Source: Faecalibacterium sp.
GTDB taxonomy: Bacteria; Bacillota; Clostridia; Oscillospirales; Ruminococcaceae
NCBI GenBank assembly: GCA_020025825.1
Contig: JAHHRL010000008.1
Span: forward strand, 10,588 to 74,587
Direction of reading: 5' to 3'
DNA length: 64,000 nucleotides
In this document: positions 54,404-62,450 of the stretch, piece by piece
Numbering within the stretch: position 1 is the stretch's first letter
Layout of the letters: the number at the start of each line of letters is the position of its first letter
Notes under the pieces: generated by a model
The model's input: only the letters and a program-made list of their open reading frames with translations
Told to the model about the DNA's origin: nothing
Database searches by the model: none
Made by a program: the position numbers and the translations under genes

Positions 54404-55435
54404 ATGGCAAAGAAAGTTGTTACCTTTGGCGAACTGATGATTCGTCTGCAGCCCTATAACTACGAGCGTTTTGTTCAGGCTGATCACCTGGAGTTCACCT
54501 TCGGCGGTGGCGAAGCAAACGTTGCTGTTTCCTTGGCTAACTACGGCATGGACGCATACTTTGTTACTAAGCTGCCCGCACACGCAATCGGTCAGGCAGC
54601 TGTCAACAGCCTGCGCCGTTACGGCGTTAACACCAGCATGATCACCCGTGGCGGCGACCGTGTTGGCATCTACTTCAACGAGAAGGGTGCTTCTCAGCGT
54701 CCTTCCGTCTGCATCTACGACCGCGCTCACTCTGCTATCCAGGAAGCTCAGACCTCTGACTTCAACTGGGACGAGATCTTCGAGGGCGTTGAGTGGTTCC
54801 ACTTCACCGGCATCACCCCGGCTCTGGGCGCAAACGTGGTTGAGATCTGCAAGGAGGCCTGCAAGGCTGCTAAGGCTCACGGCTGCAAGATCAGCTGCGA
54901 CCTGAACTACCGCGGCAAGCTGTGGACCCGTGAAGAGGCTCGCGCTGCTATGACCGAGCTGTGCCAGTACGTTGACGTCTGCATCTCCAACGAGGAGGAC
55001 GCTAAGGACGTGTTCGGCATCGAGGCTGAGGCTACCGACATCACCGCCGGTGAGATCAACCGTGAGGGCTACAAGAGCGTTGCTAAGCAGCTGGCTGACA
55101 AGTTCGGCTTTGAGAAGGTTGCTATCACCCTGCGTGAGAGCAAGAGCGCTTTCGACAACGACTGGAGCGCTATGCTGTACGACGTTGCTTCTAACGAGTA
55201 CTGCTTCTCCAAGAAGTATCACCTGCACATCATCGACCGCATCGGCGGCGGTGACTCCTTCGGCGGCGGCCTGATCTACGCTCTGCTGAGCGGCAAGGAC
55301 ACCCAGGCAGCTGTTGAGTTCGCTGTTGCTGCTTCTGCTCTGAAGCACAGCATCGAGGGCGACTACAACTTTGCTACCATCGCTGAAGTTGAGAAGCTGG
55401 CTGGCGGCGACGGTTCCGGCCGTGTGCAGCGCTAA
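54404..55435 (+). CDS. kdgK: 2-keto-3-deoxygluconate kinase (PfkB family)
   Basis: Phosphorylates KDG to KDPG, the substrate of the aldolase encoded just upstream. A ribokinase-fold protein of 343 residues: N-terminal VTFGELMIRLQP and FGGGEANVAVSLANYG, substrate loop RVGIYFNEKGASQRP, and the C-terminal anion-hole/catalytic motif RIGGGDSFGGGLIYAL with the catalytic Asp. The start has AAAGGAG. Codon choice is as biased as in kdgA. The unit ends at the terminator 55509-55540. Confidence 0.93.
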   Translation: MAKKVVTFGELMIRLQPYNYERFVQADHLEFTFGGGEANVAVSLANYGMDAYFVTKLPAHAIGQAAVNSLRRYGVNTSMITRGGDRVGIYFNEKGASQRPSVCIYDRAHSAIQEAQTSDFNWDEIFEGVEWFHFTGITPALGANVVEICKEACKAAKAHGCKISCDLNYRGKLWTREEARAAMTELCQYVDVCISNEEDAKDVFGIEAEATDITAGEINREGYKSVAKQLADKFGFEKVAITLRESKSAFDNDWSAMLYDVASNEYCFSKKYHLHIIDRIGGGDSFGGGLIYALLSGKDTQAAVEFAVAASALKHSIEGDYNFATIAEVEKLAGGDGSGRVQR

Positions 55436-55508
55436 GCTGATTTAACTGCACATAATCCATACTTCAAAATAACTACTAACCGTACTTAAAGAGGAGTATG
55501 TGATACAG

Positions 55509-55540
55509 AAAGCCGCACGTTTTTTGACGTGCGGCTTTTT
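55509..55540 (+). terminator. Terminator of kdgA-kdgK
   Basis: 12-bp stem AAAGCCGCACGT/ACGTGCGGCTTT followed by TTCTATTT. Confidence 0.9.
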
Positions 55541-55559
55541 CTATTTGCGAAAACACTGC

Positions 55560-55784
55560 ATAAAAGCCTTTATAGATAAAGTTTTTCTGTTGAAGTCCGA
55601 AACCTCTAAGCACCTGCACCACATCGATTATCACTGCCGCTTCTTCCCAAAAGAGACTTATGAAGCCCAGAGCTGAGCGTATCCAACATTTACTAAAGCG
55701 TTGGAAATGACTATCGACACCCCCATGTACCGTCGGTTCAATCCGGAGCTGCACTGCTCGCTGCTTTGGTTTATAATTGATTAA
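55560..55784 (+). pseudogene. uxaC: Decayed fragment of glucuronate isomerase
   Basis: One reading frame of 75 codons with an internal TGA carries two blocks of UxaC. Block 1 (55560-55664) reads KAFIDKVFLLKSETSKHLHH and IDYHCRFFPKETYEAQS, like the family start MK-F-DKDFLL-ETAKKLYH...IDYHCHISPKEIYED. The usual ATG is ATA. Block 2 (55665-55784) contains TKALEMTIDTPMYRRFNPEL, like the ETL-AIGNPLYHW-HLEL segment about 50 residues further on. So the N-terminal 120 residues survive with internal deletions and the remaining 350 are lost. It lies behind kdgA-kdgK, where an isomerase of the same pathway would belong. Confidence 0.75.
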
Positions 55785-55802
55785 CAGAAAAATACAGCTA
55801 TA

Positions 55803-55854
55803 AAAACGGATACAGTAATGCCATTTACCTGCATGGCATAACTGTATCCGTTTT
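55803..55854. terminator. Long hairpin after the uxaC remnant
   Basis: AAAACGGATACAGT pairs with ACTGTATCCGTTTT, and ATGCCA with TGGCAT inside, one mismatch in about 21 bp. Followed by ATTCTTG on the plus strand. It is probably the terminator of the lost gene, or of the operon it belonged to. Confidence 0.75.
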
Positions 55855-55893
55855 ATTCTTGTACAATAGATTCTGCCGATTATACAGCATTTC

Positions 55894-55907
55894 GTGAATT
55901 TGTTCAC
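55894..55907. promoter_or_regulatory. Palindrome upstream of the SDR promoter
   Basis: GTGAATTTGTTCAC: GTGAA/TTCAC half-sites with a 4-nt centre, just upstream of the -35 element of the next promoter. Possible activator or repressor site. Confidence 0.45.
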
Positions 55908-55922
55908 ATAGTACAAAATCTA

Positions 55923-55951
55923 TTGTCATTTCATTTTGTTTTTGGTATACT
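55923..55951 (+). promoter_or_regulatory. Promoter of the SDR/GH3 genes
   Basis: -35 TTGTCA, 17-nt spacer, -10 TATACT, about 58 nt before the SDR start codon. Confidence 0.7.
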
Positions 55952-55978
55952 TTATACGGAATTTCTATTCCGTATAAA
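55951..55978. promoter_or_regulatory. Operator-like palindrome at the SDR transcript start
   Basis: Perfect 12-bp inverted repeat TTTATACGGAAT/ATTCCGTATAAA with a 4-nt centre, beginning at the last base of the -10 element and covering the predicted start. This is typical of a repressor operator. No regulator gene is adjacent. Confidence 0.65.
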
Positions 55979-56008
55979 ACACACTGATTTGAAAGGATGG
56001 TATCTACT

Positions 56009-56809
56009 ATGGGTTTTTTGACTGGTAAAACTGCTATTATCACTGGTGCGGGTCGTGCTGTTTTAAGCGATGGAAGCTGCGGCTCTATTGGTTATGGCAT
56101 CGCAACCGCCTACGCAAAAGAAGGTGCCAACCTTGTTATTACAGGCCGCAACGTGAAAAAGCTGGAAGCAGCAAAGGAAGAGCTGGAGCGCCTGTACGGT
56201 ATCCGTGTACTGCCTGTTCAGGCTGATGTAAGCAGCGGCTCGGATAATGAAGCTGTTGTACAAAATGTCGTAAAGCAGGCTGTTGAAACCTTCGGCGGCA
56301 TTGACGTTTTGATTAACAACGCACAGGCCTCGGCTTCCGGTGTTCCTTTGGCTACCCACACCACCGAGCAGTTTGATTTGGCTTTGTACTCTGGTTTATA
56401 TGCAGCCTTTTATTATATGAAAGCCTGCTATCCTTACTTAAAGGAGAGCAAGGGCAGCGTTATCAACTTTGCTTCCGGCGCAGGCCTGTTTGGTAAATAT
56501 GGTCAGTGTGCTTATGCCGCTGCTAAGGAAGGTATCCGTGGTTTAAGCCGTGTTGCCGCTACCGAGTGGGGCCCCGATGGCATCAATGTAAATGTGATTT
56601 GCCCCATCGCTTGGACTGCCCAGTTGGAAAACTTTAAGAACGCTTATCCCGAAGCTTACAAGGCAAATGTAAATATGCCGCCCATGGGCCACTATGGCGA
56701 CCCCGAAAAGGAAATTGGCCGTGTTTGCGTGCAGCTTGCCCATCCGGACTTTAAGTATCTGACCGGCGAAACCCTAACGCTGGAAGGCGGCTTGGGCCTG
56801 CGTCCGTAA
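56009..56809 (+). CDS. SDR-family oxidoreductase
   Basis: About 266 residues from the ATG at 56009 (MGFLTGKTAIITGAGRA), which has AAAGGATGG upstream; the earlier in-frame ATG lies inside that site. Classical SDR features are the NAD(P) loop, NNAQAS (usually NNAG), catalytic Ser in INFASGAGLF and Y-x3-K in CAYAAAKEGIRGL. The glycine-rich loop is split: TGAGR is followed by about ten extra residues (AVLSDGSCGS) before IGYGIA. The C-terminus YLTGETLTLEGGLG is normal. Its neighbours are KDG metabolism and a beta-glucosidase, so a sugar or sugar-acid substrate is plausible but unproven. Confidence 0.88.
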   Translation: MGFLTGKTAIITGAGRAVLSDGSCGSIGYGIATAYAKEGANLVITGRNVKKLEAAKEELERLYGIRVLPVQADVSSGSDNEAVVQNVVKQAVETFGGIDVLINNAQASASGVPLATHTTEQFDLALYSGLYAAFYYMKACYPYLKESKGSVINFASGAGLFGKYGQCAYAAAKEGIRGLSRVAATEWGPDGINVNVICPIAWTAQLENFKNAYPEAYKANVNMPPMGHYGDPEKEIGRVCVQLAHPDFKYLTGETLTLEGGLGLRP

Positions 56810-56820
56810 TGTTATTTTAT

Positions 56821-56850
56821 CCCCCGGCATCTCCCCGCCGGGGGATTTTT
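56821..56850 (+). terminator. Terminator between the SDR and GH3 genes
   Basis: 8-bp GC stem CCCCCGGC/GCCGGGGG followed by ATTTTTTAT. The GH3 gene starts 36 nt later, so it is reached by read-through or an unseen promoter. Confidence 0.85.
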
Positions 56851-56885
56851 TATAAGAGTATATCCACTTGTTAAAGGAGCTTACT

Positions 56886-59345
56886 ATGCAACTACTCACC
56901 AAGGCCAGCTACTCTGATGCTGTTACCCCGCTGGAAGCAGAAAACCTGCATATCGCCTATCTGGCAGCCTGCGAGGGTATGGTGCTATTAAAAAACGAAG
57001 GTGTCCTGCCTTTACAAAGCAAAACCGTAGCGCTGTATGGTGCAGGCGGCTCTATGACCATTAAAGGCGGTACCGGTTCCGGCGAAGTAAACGAGCGCCA
57101 CAGCGTCAGCATTTTAGAAGGACTGGAAAGGCGAGGTTTCACCATCACAACACACGACTGGCTCCATACATTTGAGCAAGCCTATCACGATGGTTTAGCG
57201 GCCTTTAACAAGGAACGAAAGCGTGCACTTTTCACCTCTGGTGCAAAGTCCGTTATGGAGCTAATGACTGCCGGTTATCAATCGCCGGAAGAAGCCGCCA
57301 TTATTCCGGACACTACTACCGACACTTGTATTTACGTGGTACGCCGTCAGGCCGGTGAAGGTGCAGACCGGCGCTTAAAGCCCGGTGATTATCTGCTGAC
57401 CCAGCGTGAACTGGATAACATTCGCATTTGTGCAGAACAGTATAAATATTTTGTACTGGTTATCAATTGTGGTTCCGGCATGGATTTATCCAGTTTGGAC
57501 GACATCCCCGGTATTGGGGCCATTTTGTATTTTTGTCAGCTTGGTACGCAGGGTGGCCTAGCCTTTGCCGATGTTGTAAGCGGCACTGTATCCCCCAGCG
57601 GCAAACTGGCCGATACTTGGGCAAAGCAATACAGCGATATTCCATTTGGTAACGAATACAGCTACTGCAATGGCAACTTGGATAACGAATACTATAAAGA
57701 GGGTATCTACGTAGGCTACCGCTATTTCGACAGCTTTTCCATTGTGCCGCGCTATCCCTTTGGGTATGGTCTGAGTTACACCGATTTTTCCATCACGTTT
57801 GATAAGGTTTCGCTGGATGGAACCGAGGCTGTTGTACAGGCTGCCGTCCGCAATGTTGGCAGTACCTTCTCCGGTAAAGAGGTTGTTCAGCTTTATGCCA
57901 GTGCTCCCGAAACCGACCTCGACAAGGAATATCAGCGTCTGGTTGCATTTGCCAAAACGGATGTGCTGGCCCCCGGCGCCTGCCAAACAGTAACGCTTTC
58001 TTTCCCTCTGGATGCACTTTCCAGCTACCGTGAGGCAGATGCCTGTACGGTTTTGGAGCCGGGTAATTATCTGCTGCGTCTGGGCAGCCATAGCCGCAAT
58101 ACTACCCCTGTGGCACTTTTAACCTTATCGCAGGAAGTTATCCTCTCCCGTCACGAAAATCTTTTTGCATTGCAGCAGCCAATGGAGGTTTTGCACGCCC
58201 CCACCCGCACTGCGGAGCAAATCCCCAGTACGATTTCCTGCCTTGCCATCGACCCTGCAATCTTTAAGACCATCACATACAAATACGAAACCCCTGCCGA
58301 ATGTGATGACCCTCGGGTACAAAAGCTGATGCAGTCTTTTACCATTGATGAGATGATTGACCTTGTGGTAGGCATTGGTATGTTTGGCGGTAAAACCCGT
58401 TTTACCCTGCCCGGCGCTGTCGGCAACACTACCTCTCAGTTTTGGGACCGTGGCCTTGCCAATGCCACTTTATGTGACGGCCCTGCCGGTTTGCGCATTC
58501 AAAAGCGCTCTACCGTTACCAAAAAAGGCAAAGTAAAAGCGGTAGATTTGGTGCTGTCGTTACTGGAGATTTTACCCAATTTTGTACAGTCCATGATGCG
58601 TGGCGACCCCACAAAAGACCCAGTGATTTATCAGTTTACCACCGCATTCCCGGTAGCAACCGCTTTGGCACAAACATGGAATATCAACCTGCTGTATCAG
58701 GTAGGCTCTGCCGTTAATGCGGAAATGGAACGGTACGGCTGTACATACTGGCTTGCTCCCGCTGTAAACATTCACCGTAATCCGCTATGCGGACGCAACT
58801 TTGAGTATTTTTCTGAGGACCCGCTGCTGGTCGGCAGAATGGCAACGGCTATTACGCAGGGCGTACAGCAGAAGCCCGGTTATTACGTTACCGTAAAACA
58901 CTTTGCCTGCAATAATCAAGAGGACAACCGTGTGCTTGTTTCCAGCAACGTAACCGAGCGTGCGATGCGTGAAATTTATCTTCGTGCTTTTGAGCTGCCT
59001 GTACGAGTGGGGCACGCAAAAGGAATTATGACCTCTTACAACAAAGTAAACGGCACGTATTCCCCTAACAGCCACGACCTTTGCACAAAGGTACTGCGTA
59101 ACGAGTGGGGCTTTGACGGTGTTGTAATGACCGACTGGTTCTCCACAACAAAGGGGCGTGCTGATAGCGCATTGGCGATGTCTGCCGGCAACGATTTGAT
59201 TATGCCCGGCGGAAAAAGTTATAAAAGGGAAATTCGCAACGGACTGCGCAGCGGCTTGATTCAGGAGGCCGACATCCGCCGTTGCTGTGCGAATGTTATC
59301 CATGCGATTTTAGATAGTGCTATCCAAAAAGAATATATCGGTTAA
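56886..59345 (+). CDS. Glycoside hydrolase family 3 beta-glucosidase, domain-swapped
   Basis: An 819-residue cytoplasmic enzyme (no signal peptide) with GH3 domains in reversed order. The alpha/beta sandwich comes first (about 25-260; ALYGAGGSMTIKGGTGSGEV), then a fibronectin-III-like domain (310-420; FSGKEVVQLYAS), and the TIM barrel last. The nucleophile Asp is near residue 750 in GFDGVVMTDWFS, and KHFACNNQEDNR carries substrate-contact residues. This order is known from ruminal beta-glucosidases such as Ruminococcus albus and Butyrivibrio BglA. The ATG at 56886 has AAAGGAG. Confidence 0.92.
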   Translation: MQLLTKASYSDAVTPLEAENLHIAYLAACEGMVLLKNEGVLPLQSKTVALYGAGGSMTIKGGTGSGEVNERHSVSILEGLERRGFTITTHDWLHTFEQAYHDGLAAFNKERKRALFTSGAKSVMELMTAGYQSPEEAAIIPDTTTDTCIYVVRRQAGEGADRRLKPGDYLLTQRELDNIRICAEQYKYFVLVINCGSGMDLSSLDDIPGIGAILYFCQLGTQGGLAFADVVSGTVSPSGKLADTWAKQYSDIPFGNEYSYCNGNLDNEYYKEGIYVGYRYFDSFSIVPRYPFGYGLSYTDFSITFDKVSLDGTEAVVQAAVRNVGSTFSGKEVVQLYASAPETDLDKEYQRLVAFAKTDVLAPGACQTVTLSFPLDALSSYREADACTVLEPGNYLLRLGSHSRNTTPVALLTLSQEVILSRHENLFALQQPMEVLHAPTRTAEQIPSTISCLAIDPAIFKTITYKYETPAECDDPRVQKLMQSFTIDEMIDLVVGIGMFGGKTRFTLPGAVGNTTSQFWDRGLANATLCDGPAGLRIQKRSTVTKKGKVKAVDLVLSLLEILPNFVQSMMRGDPTKDPVIYQFTTAFPVATALAQTWNINLLYQVGSAVNAEMERYGCTYWLAPAVNIHRNPLCGRNFEYFSEDPLLVGRMATAITQGVQQKPGYYVTVKHFACNNQEDNRVLVSSNVTERAMREIYLRAFELPVRVGHAKGIMTSYNKVNGTYSPNSHDLCTKVLRNEWGFDGVVMTDWFSTTKGRADSALAMSAGNDLIMPGGKSYKREIRNGLRSGLIQEADIRRCCANVIHAILDSAIQKEYIG

Positions 59346-59391
59346 TCGGCCGTAATGCTGCTGTCTGTGCACAGCACCTAATAGTTAAAAC

Positions 59392-59436
59392 AAAAGAGCG
59401 ATGCTCCCCTATTGTACTAGGGAACATCGCTCTTTT
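59392..59436. terminator. Bidirectional terminator between GH3 and the flavoprotein
   Basis: AAAAGAGCGATG/CATCGCTCTTTT plus an inner TCCC/GGGA, T-runs on both sides, between convergent genes. Confidence 0.88.
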
Positions 59437-59481
59437 CATTTTACAAATATTGAATCACTCTTGTCCTGAGATGGATTGGGT

Positions 59482-61506
59482 TCAAATATTATTTGCAACA
59501 TCGTATGCAGTACGAATTGCACTGCCGATATTTGCCGTACGCTCACCGGAGCAGTCGCCTGCATAGTATACGGGTGTTGTAACACCTGCTACATCAAAGG
59601 TATTCTTCTTGGAGCCAACTGCCATAACCACATAATCGCAGGGAATGGTCACGTCCGTATTATTTGCGGTATCCGTAGCCAAAATAGCCTTGCCGTCTTC
59701 TGCAATGCTGTTTACCTTGGTGTTAACATACTGCTTTACGCCGCCCTGCTCAAAGTCTTTCAGGATAATGGGCAGAATGGTAGAAGATTCACCGCTGGCA
59801 ACCTTATCCATCATTTCCACGATGGAAACTTTGCAGCCCTTCTCCAGCAGATGCTCTGCCGTTTCGGTACCAACCAAGCCGCCGCCAATCACTGCACAAT
59901 TGCCGCTTACATTGACCTTACCTGCCAATACGTCCCAAGCCGAAACTACATTGTCACGGTCTGCACCGGGGATAGGCAGCATAACATTATGTGCGCCTAC
60001 TGCTACAACTACAGCGTCTGCTGCGTTCATATCCGCTACAGTGCAAGCTGTGCCCAGCTTCATATTTACATTTAATGCGGGCAGAATTGCCTTGTAGTAA
60101 TCTACCGAGCGCAAAATTTCGGACTTGCGGGGAGGAACCGCAGCCAGATGAATCTGTCCGCCGATTTCCTTAGCGGTATCGTATACCGTAACTGCATAGC
60201 CACGCAGCGCCGCTACACGAGCAGCCTCCAAACCGGCAATACCTGCACCTACAACAACTACCTGCTTTTTGCCGTCGCCCGGCTTGATAAATACCTTGCC
60301 TTCGTTGCCGTTTTCTGCATTCAAAATGCAGGAAACAGGCTGGCTGATGGAAATAGCATCCACACAGCCCTTATTGCAGTTCAGGCAGGCACGAATAGGC
60401 TCATCCTTTGCCACCTTGTTTGCAATATCCGGGTCACACAGCAGGCTGCGGCCATACGCAATAATATCTGCCTGGCCATTCTTCAAAATTTCTTCGCCGG
60501 CTTCTACAGTAACTACACGGCCAACCGTTGCTACAGGAATGGAAACCAGCTTTTTAGCCTGCTCTGCTACGTGCAGGGTCCAGTTGTACGGTACAGTACC
60601 CATAGGCGGAATGGTATCGCCCATGTTGCCGGTGTGGTTTGCCTGTGCAACCTGAATCATATCAACACCGGCTGCTTCCAGCATCTTGGTAAATTCCAGT
60701 GCTTCTTCCTCAATCAGGCCGCCCTTACCACGCAGTGTGCCGTCCGCATTACGGGTAACAACAGGCAGCTTGTACTCCACCATCATTTCAGGTGCAGCTT
60801 CCTTGATAGCAGCAACTACTTCCAAAGCAAACCGCACACGGTTTTCAAAGCTGCCGCCGTATGCATCCGTACGCTGATTTAACACCGTAGAGCACAAAGA
60901 GCCAACCAAGCGGTCGCCATGTACCTCAATCGCATCTACGCCGGCCTGCTGTGCACGCTTTGCACATGCTGCAATTGCCATCTTAATATCATGCAGCTGC
61001 TCAGGGGTGGCTTCATTTACAAAGTGCAGCATATCATGGTGCAGCTTTGCAAAAGCTTCCTTGCGCAGGCGTCCGCTTTCTTCCATCTTGGAAGCAAAGG
61101 TATCCATATCCCCCTGTGCCTTGGCAGCCTCTGCCTGTTTTGCAGCTGCAAACGAAGCGTTAATCATGCGGCCCATGCCCTGCACATCGTATTCCGGGTG
61201 GAACACCTGCAAAGCCAGCTTGCAATTATATTCGTGCAATGCATCTGCCAACTTGCGGAAAGTAGGAATCTGGCGGTCATCGCACAATTTAGGGGTAGGT
61301 GTTGCGGTATTAACCGGGGCAACGTCACCTACGACTACATACGAAACGCCGCCCTTTGCCAACCGCTGGTAAAAGTTCAAACTACGAGGGCCAATCGAAC
61401 CATCACGCTCCTCATAGCCGGTAGTCAGCGGCGGAAACATGACACGGTTTTTCAAAACAAGATTACCCACTTTAATGGGCTGTAGTAATAAAGACTCTTT
61501 AGACAT
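59482..61506 (-). CDS. Old-yellow-enzyme type NADH:flavin oxidoreductase with Fe-S and FAD domains
   Basis: Three-part flavoprotein of 674 residues, like 2,4-dienoyl-CoA reductase, trimethylamine dehydrogenase or BaiCD/BaiH. The N-terminal FMN barrel (1-340) includes AAQQAGVDAIEVHG-type and GSFENRVRFALEVV segments. A 4Fe-4S site is ACLNCNKGCVDAISISQPVSC (cut here: C-x2-C-x3-C-x11-C). The C-terminal part has two dinucleotide folds (VVVGAGIAGLEAARVAAL and CAVIGGGLVGTETAEHL). It follows its MarR gene by two bases. The natural substrate (enoate, bile acid, flavonoid or nitro compound) cannot be told. Confidence 0.92.
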   Translation of the reverse strand: MSKESLLLQPIKVGNLVLKNRVMFPPLTTGYEERDGSIGPRSLNFYQRLAKGGVSYVVVGDVAPVNTATPTPKLCDDRQIPTFRKLADALHEYNCKLALQVFHPEYDVQGMGRMINASFAAAKQAEAAKAQGDMDTFASKMEESGRLRKEAFAKLHHDMLHFVNEATPEQLHDIKMAIAACAKRAQQAGVDAIEVHGDRLVGSLCSTVLNQRTDAYGGSFENRVRFALEVVAAIKEAAPEMMVEYKLPVVTRNADGTLRGKGGLIEEEALEFTKMLEAAGVDMIQVAQANHTGNMGDTIPPMGTVPYNWTLHVAEQAKKLVSIPVATVGRVVTVEAGEEILKNGQADIIAYGRSLLCDPDIANKVAKDEPIRACLNCNKGCVDAISISQPVSCILNAENGNEGKVFIKPGDGKKQVVVVGAGIAGLEAARVAALRGYAVTVYDTAKEIGGQIHLAAVPPRKSEILRSVDYYKAILPALNVNMKLGTACTVADMNAADAVVVAVGAHNVMLPIPGADRDNVVSAWDVLAGKVNVSGNCAVIGGGLVGTETAEHLLEKGCKVSIVEMMDKVASGESSTILPIILKDFEQGGVKQYVNTKVNSIAEDGKAILATDTANNTDVTIPCDYVVMAVGSKKNTFDVAGVTTPVYYAGDCSGERTANIGSAIRTAYDVANNI

Positions 61507-61508
61507 GT

Positions 61509-61925
61509 TTATCTTCCTTTCTTCTGAATCTTATTCAACAGCATAAACAACTGCTCGCACTCAGCCTCTGTAATGGAACTCAGCTTTTTTGAATCCCACT
61601 GCCACAACAATTCATGGCTAAGCTCAAAAATTTCGTCACCTTTTTCGGTTGCATACAACAACGTTGCACGTCCATCTGTTGGATGTGGAAGCCGCTTGAA
61701 AAATCCATCCTCCACTAACTTATGAATGGAACGCAGCACGTACGCACGGTCCAGCTCCAAGTCACGTGTAATTTGTGCCGGTGTACATCCCGGATGCACG
61801 CACACATACAAGATGAAATACATTAAACCAACCGACAAACCTTTTTTGCGCAGTTCCTCGCCGCAAAAGACTGTAAAGTCACGATGCAACTGCCCAATAT
61901 AATAAGAAAGCTTTGCTTCTCGCAT
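61509..61925 (-). CDS. MarR-family transcriptional regulator
   Basis: About 138 residues from the ATG at 61925 (MREAKLSYYIG) with GGAGGGG; the frame extends to 61976 without a site. The winged helix contains CTPAQITRDLELDRAYVLRSI and the wing FKRLPHPTDGRATLLYATEKG. Followed two bases later by the flavoprotein gene, so it probably controls this two-gene unit in response to a small aromatic or electrophilic ligand. Confidence 0.92.
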   Translation of the reverse strand: MREAKLSYYIGQLHRDFTVFCGEELRKKGLSVGLMYFILYVCVHPGCTPAQITRDLELDRAYVLRSIHKLVEDGFFKRLPHPTDGRATLLYATEKGDEIFELSHELLWQWDSKKLSSITEAECEQLFMLLNKIQKKGR

Positions 61926-62038
61926 GTTTTCCCCTCCTTGCAACCCTATTACAGCACAAAAGGTAGACTTTGTCACCTTAATTGTGATTTTTTTACATAT
62001 TCTTCACATTTGGCTTTTCTCACGCTTTTTGGCAGTGC

Positions 62039-62067
62039 TTGATTTTGTATGTAGATACAGGTATACT
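62039..62067 (+). promoter_or_regulatory. Promoter of the tRNA-Arg region
   Basis: -35 TTGATT, 17-nt spacer, -10 TATACT, starting transcription about 20 nt before the degenerate tRNA copy and reading through to tRNA-Arg. Confidence 0.65.
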
Positions 62068-62093
62068 ATCAAGGTAAACTTATAAAAATACCT

Positions 62094-62161
62094 GTCTTTG
62101 TAGCTCAGTTGGATAGAGCATTCGCCTCCTAAGCGGCAGTCTGTTCGAGTCCTGCGAAGCC
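62094..62161 (+). pseudogene. Degenerate tRNA-Arg copy
   Basis: Sixty-eight bases close to the intact tRNA-Arg(CCT) downstream: TAGCTCAGTTGGATAGAGC and TCGCCTCCTAAGCG are shared. The acceptor GTCTTTG/CGAAGCC keeps six of seven pairs, the anticodon stem has a mismatch, the variable/T-arm region is about four bases short and cannot form a proper stem, and no CCA follows. Probably non-functional. Confidence 0.7.
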
Positions 62162-62186
62162 TTAAAATTGAATAATTCTTGTATAT

Positions 62187-62263
62187 GCCCCCGTAGCTCA
62201 GTTGGATAGAGCGGTCGCCTCCTAAGCGACAGGCCACTGGTTCGAACCCAGCCGGGGGTGCCA
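62187..62263 (+). tRNA. tRNA-Arg (anticodon CCT)
   Basis: Cloverleaf of 77 nt with CCA. Acceptor GCCCCCG/CGGGGGT (first pair G-U), anticodon stem GTCGC/GCGAC, loop CTCCTAA giving CCT, which reads AGG. The T-stem has one A-C mismatch at its base. It lies next to an integrase gene and is probably the attachment gene of the element. Confidence 0.92.
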
Positions 62264-62267
62264 AAAT

Positions 62268-62309
62268 AACCGCTGTAAGTCGTTTTTCGATGGTTTACAG
62301 CGGTTTTTG
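62268..62309 (+). terminator. Terminator after tRNA-Arg
   Basis: AACCGCTGTAA pairs with TTACAGCGGTT, 16-nt loop, followed by TTTGTT. Confidence 0.8.
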
Positions 62310-62450
62310 TTATCATTTTCTTCAAGTGCCCATATTGCAGTACCGAAAGAATTTTATACATTTTCCGCTGTATGCTTGCTAATTGGATTTGAACGAATTT
62401 CAGACTTTTGCTAAGAAAAATCGCATTCTTGCTAATCGGAATTTTCAGGT

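Noticed and set aside
55476..55916. 146-codon minus-strand frame between kdgK and the SDR gene
   Set aside because: It crosses two terminator hairpins and lies opposite the uxaC remnant; no start signal.
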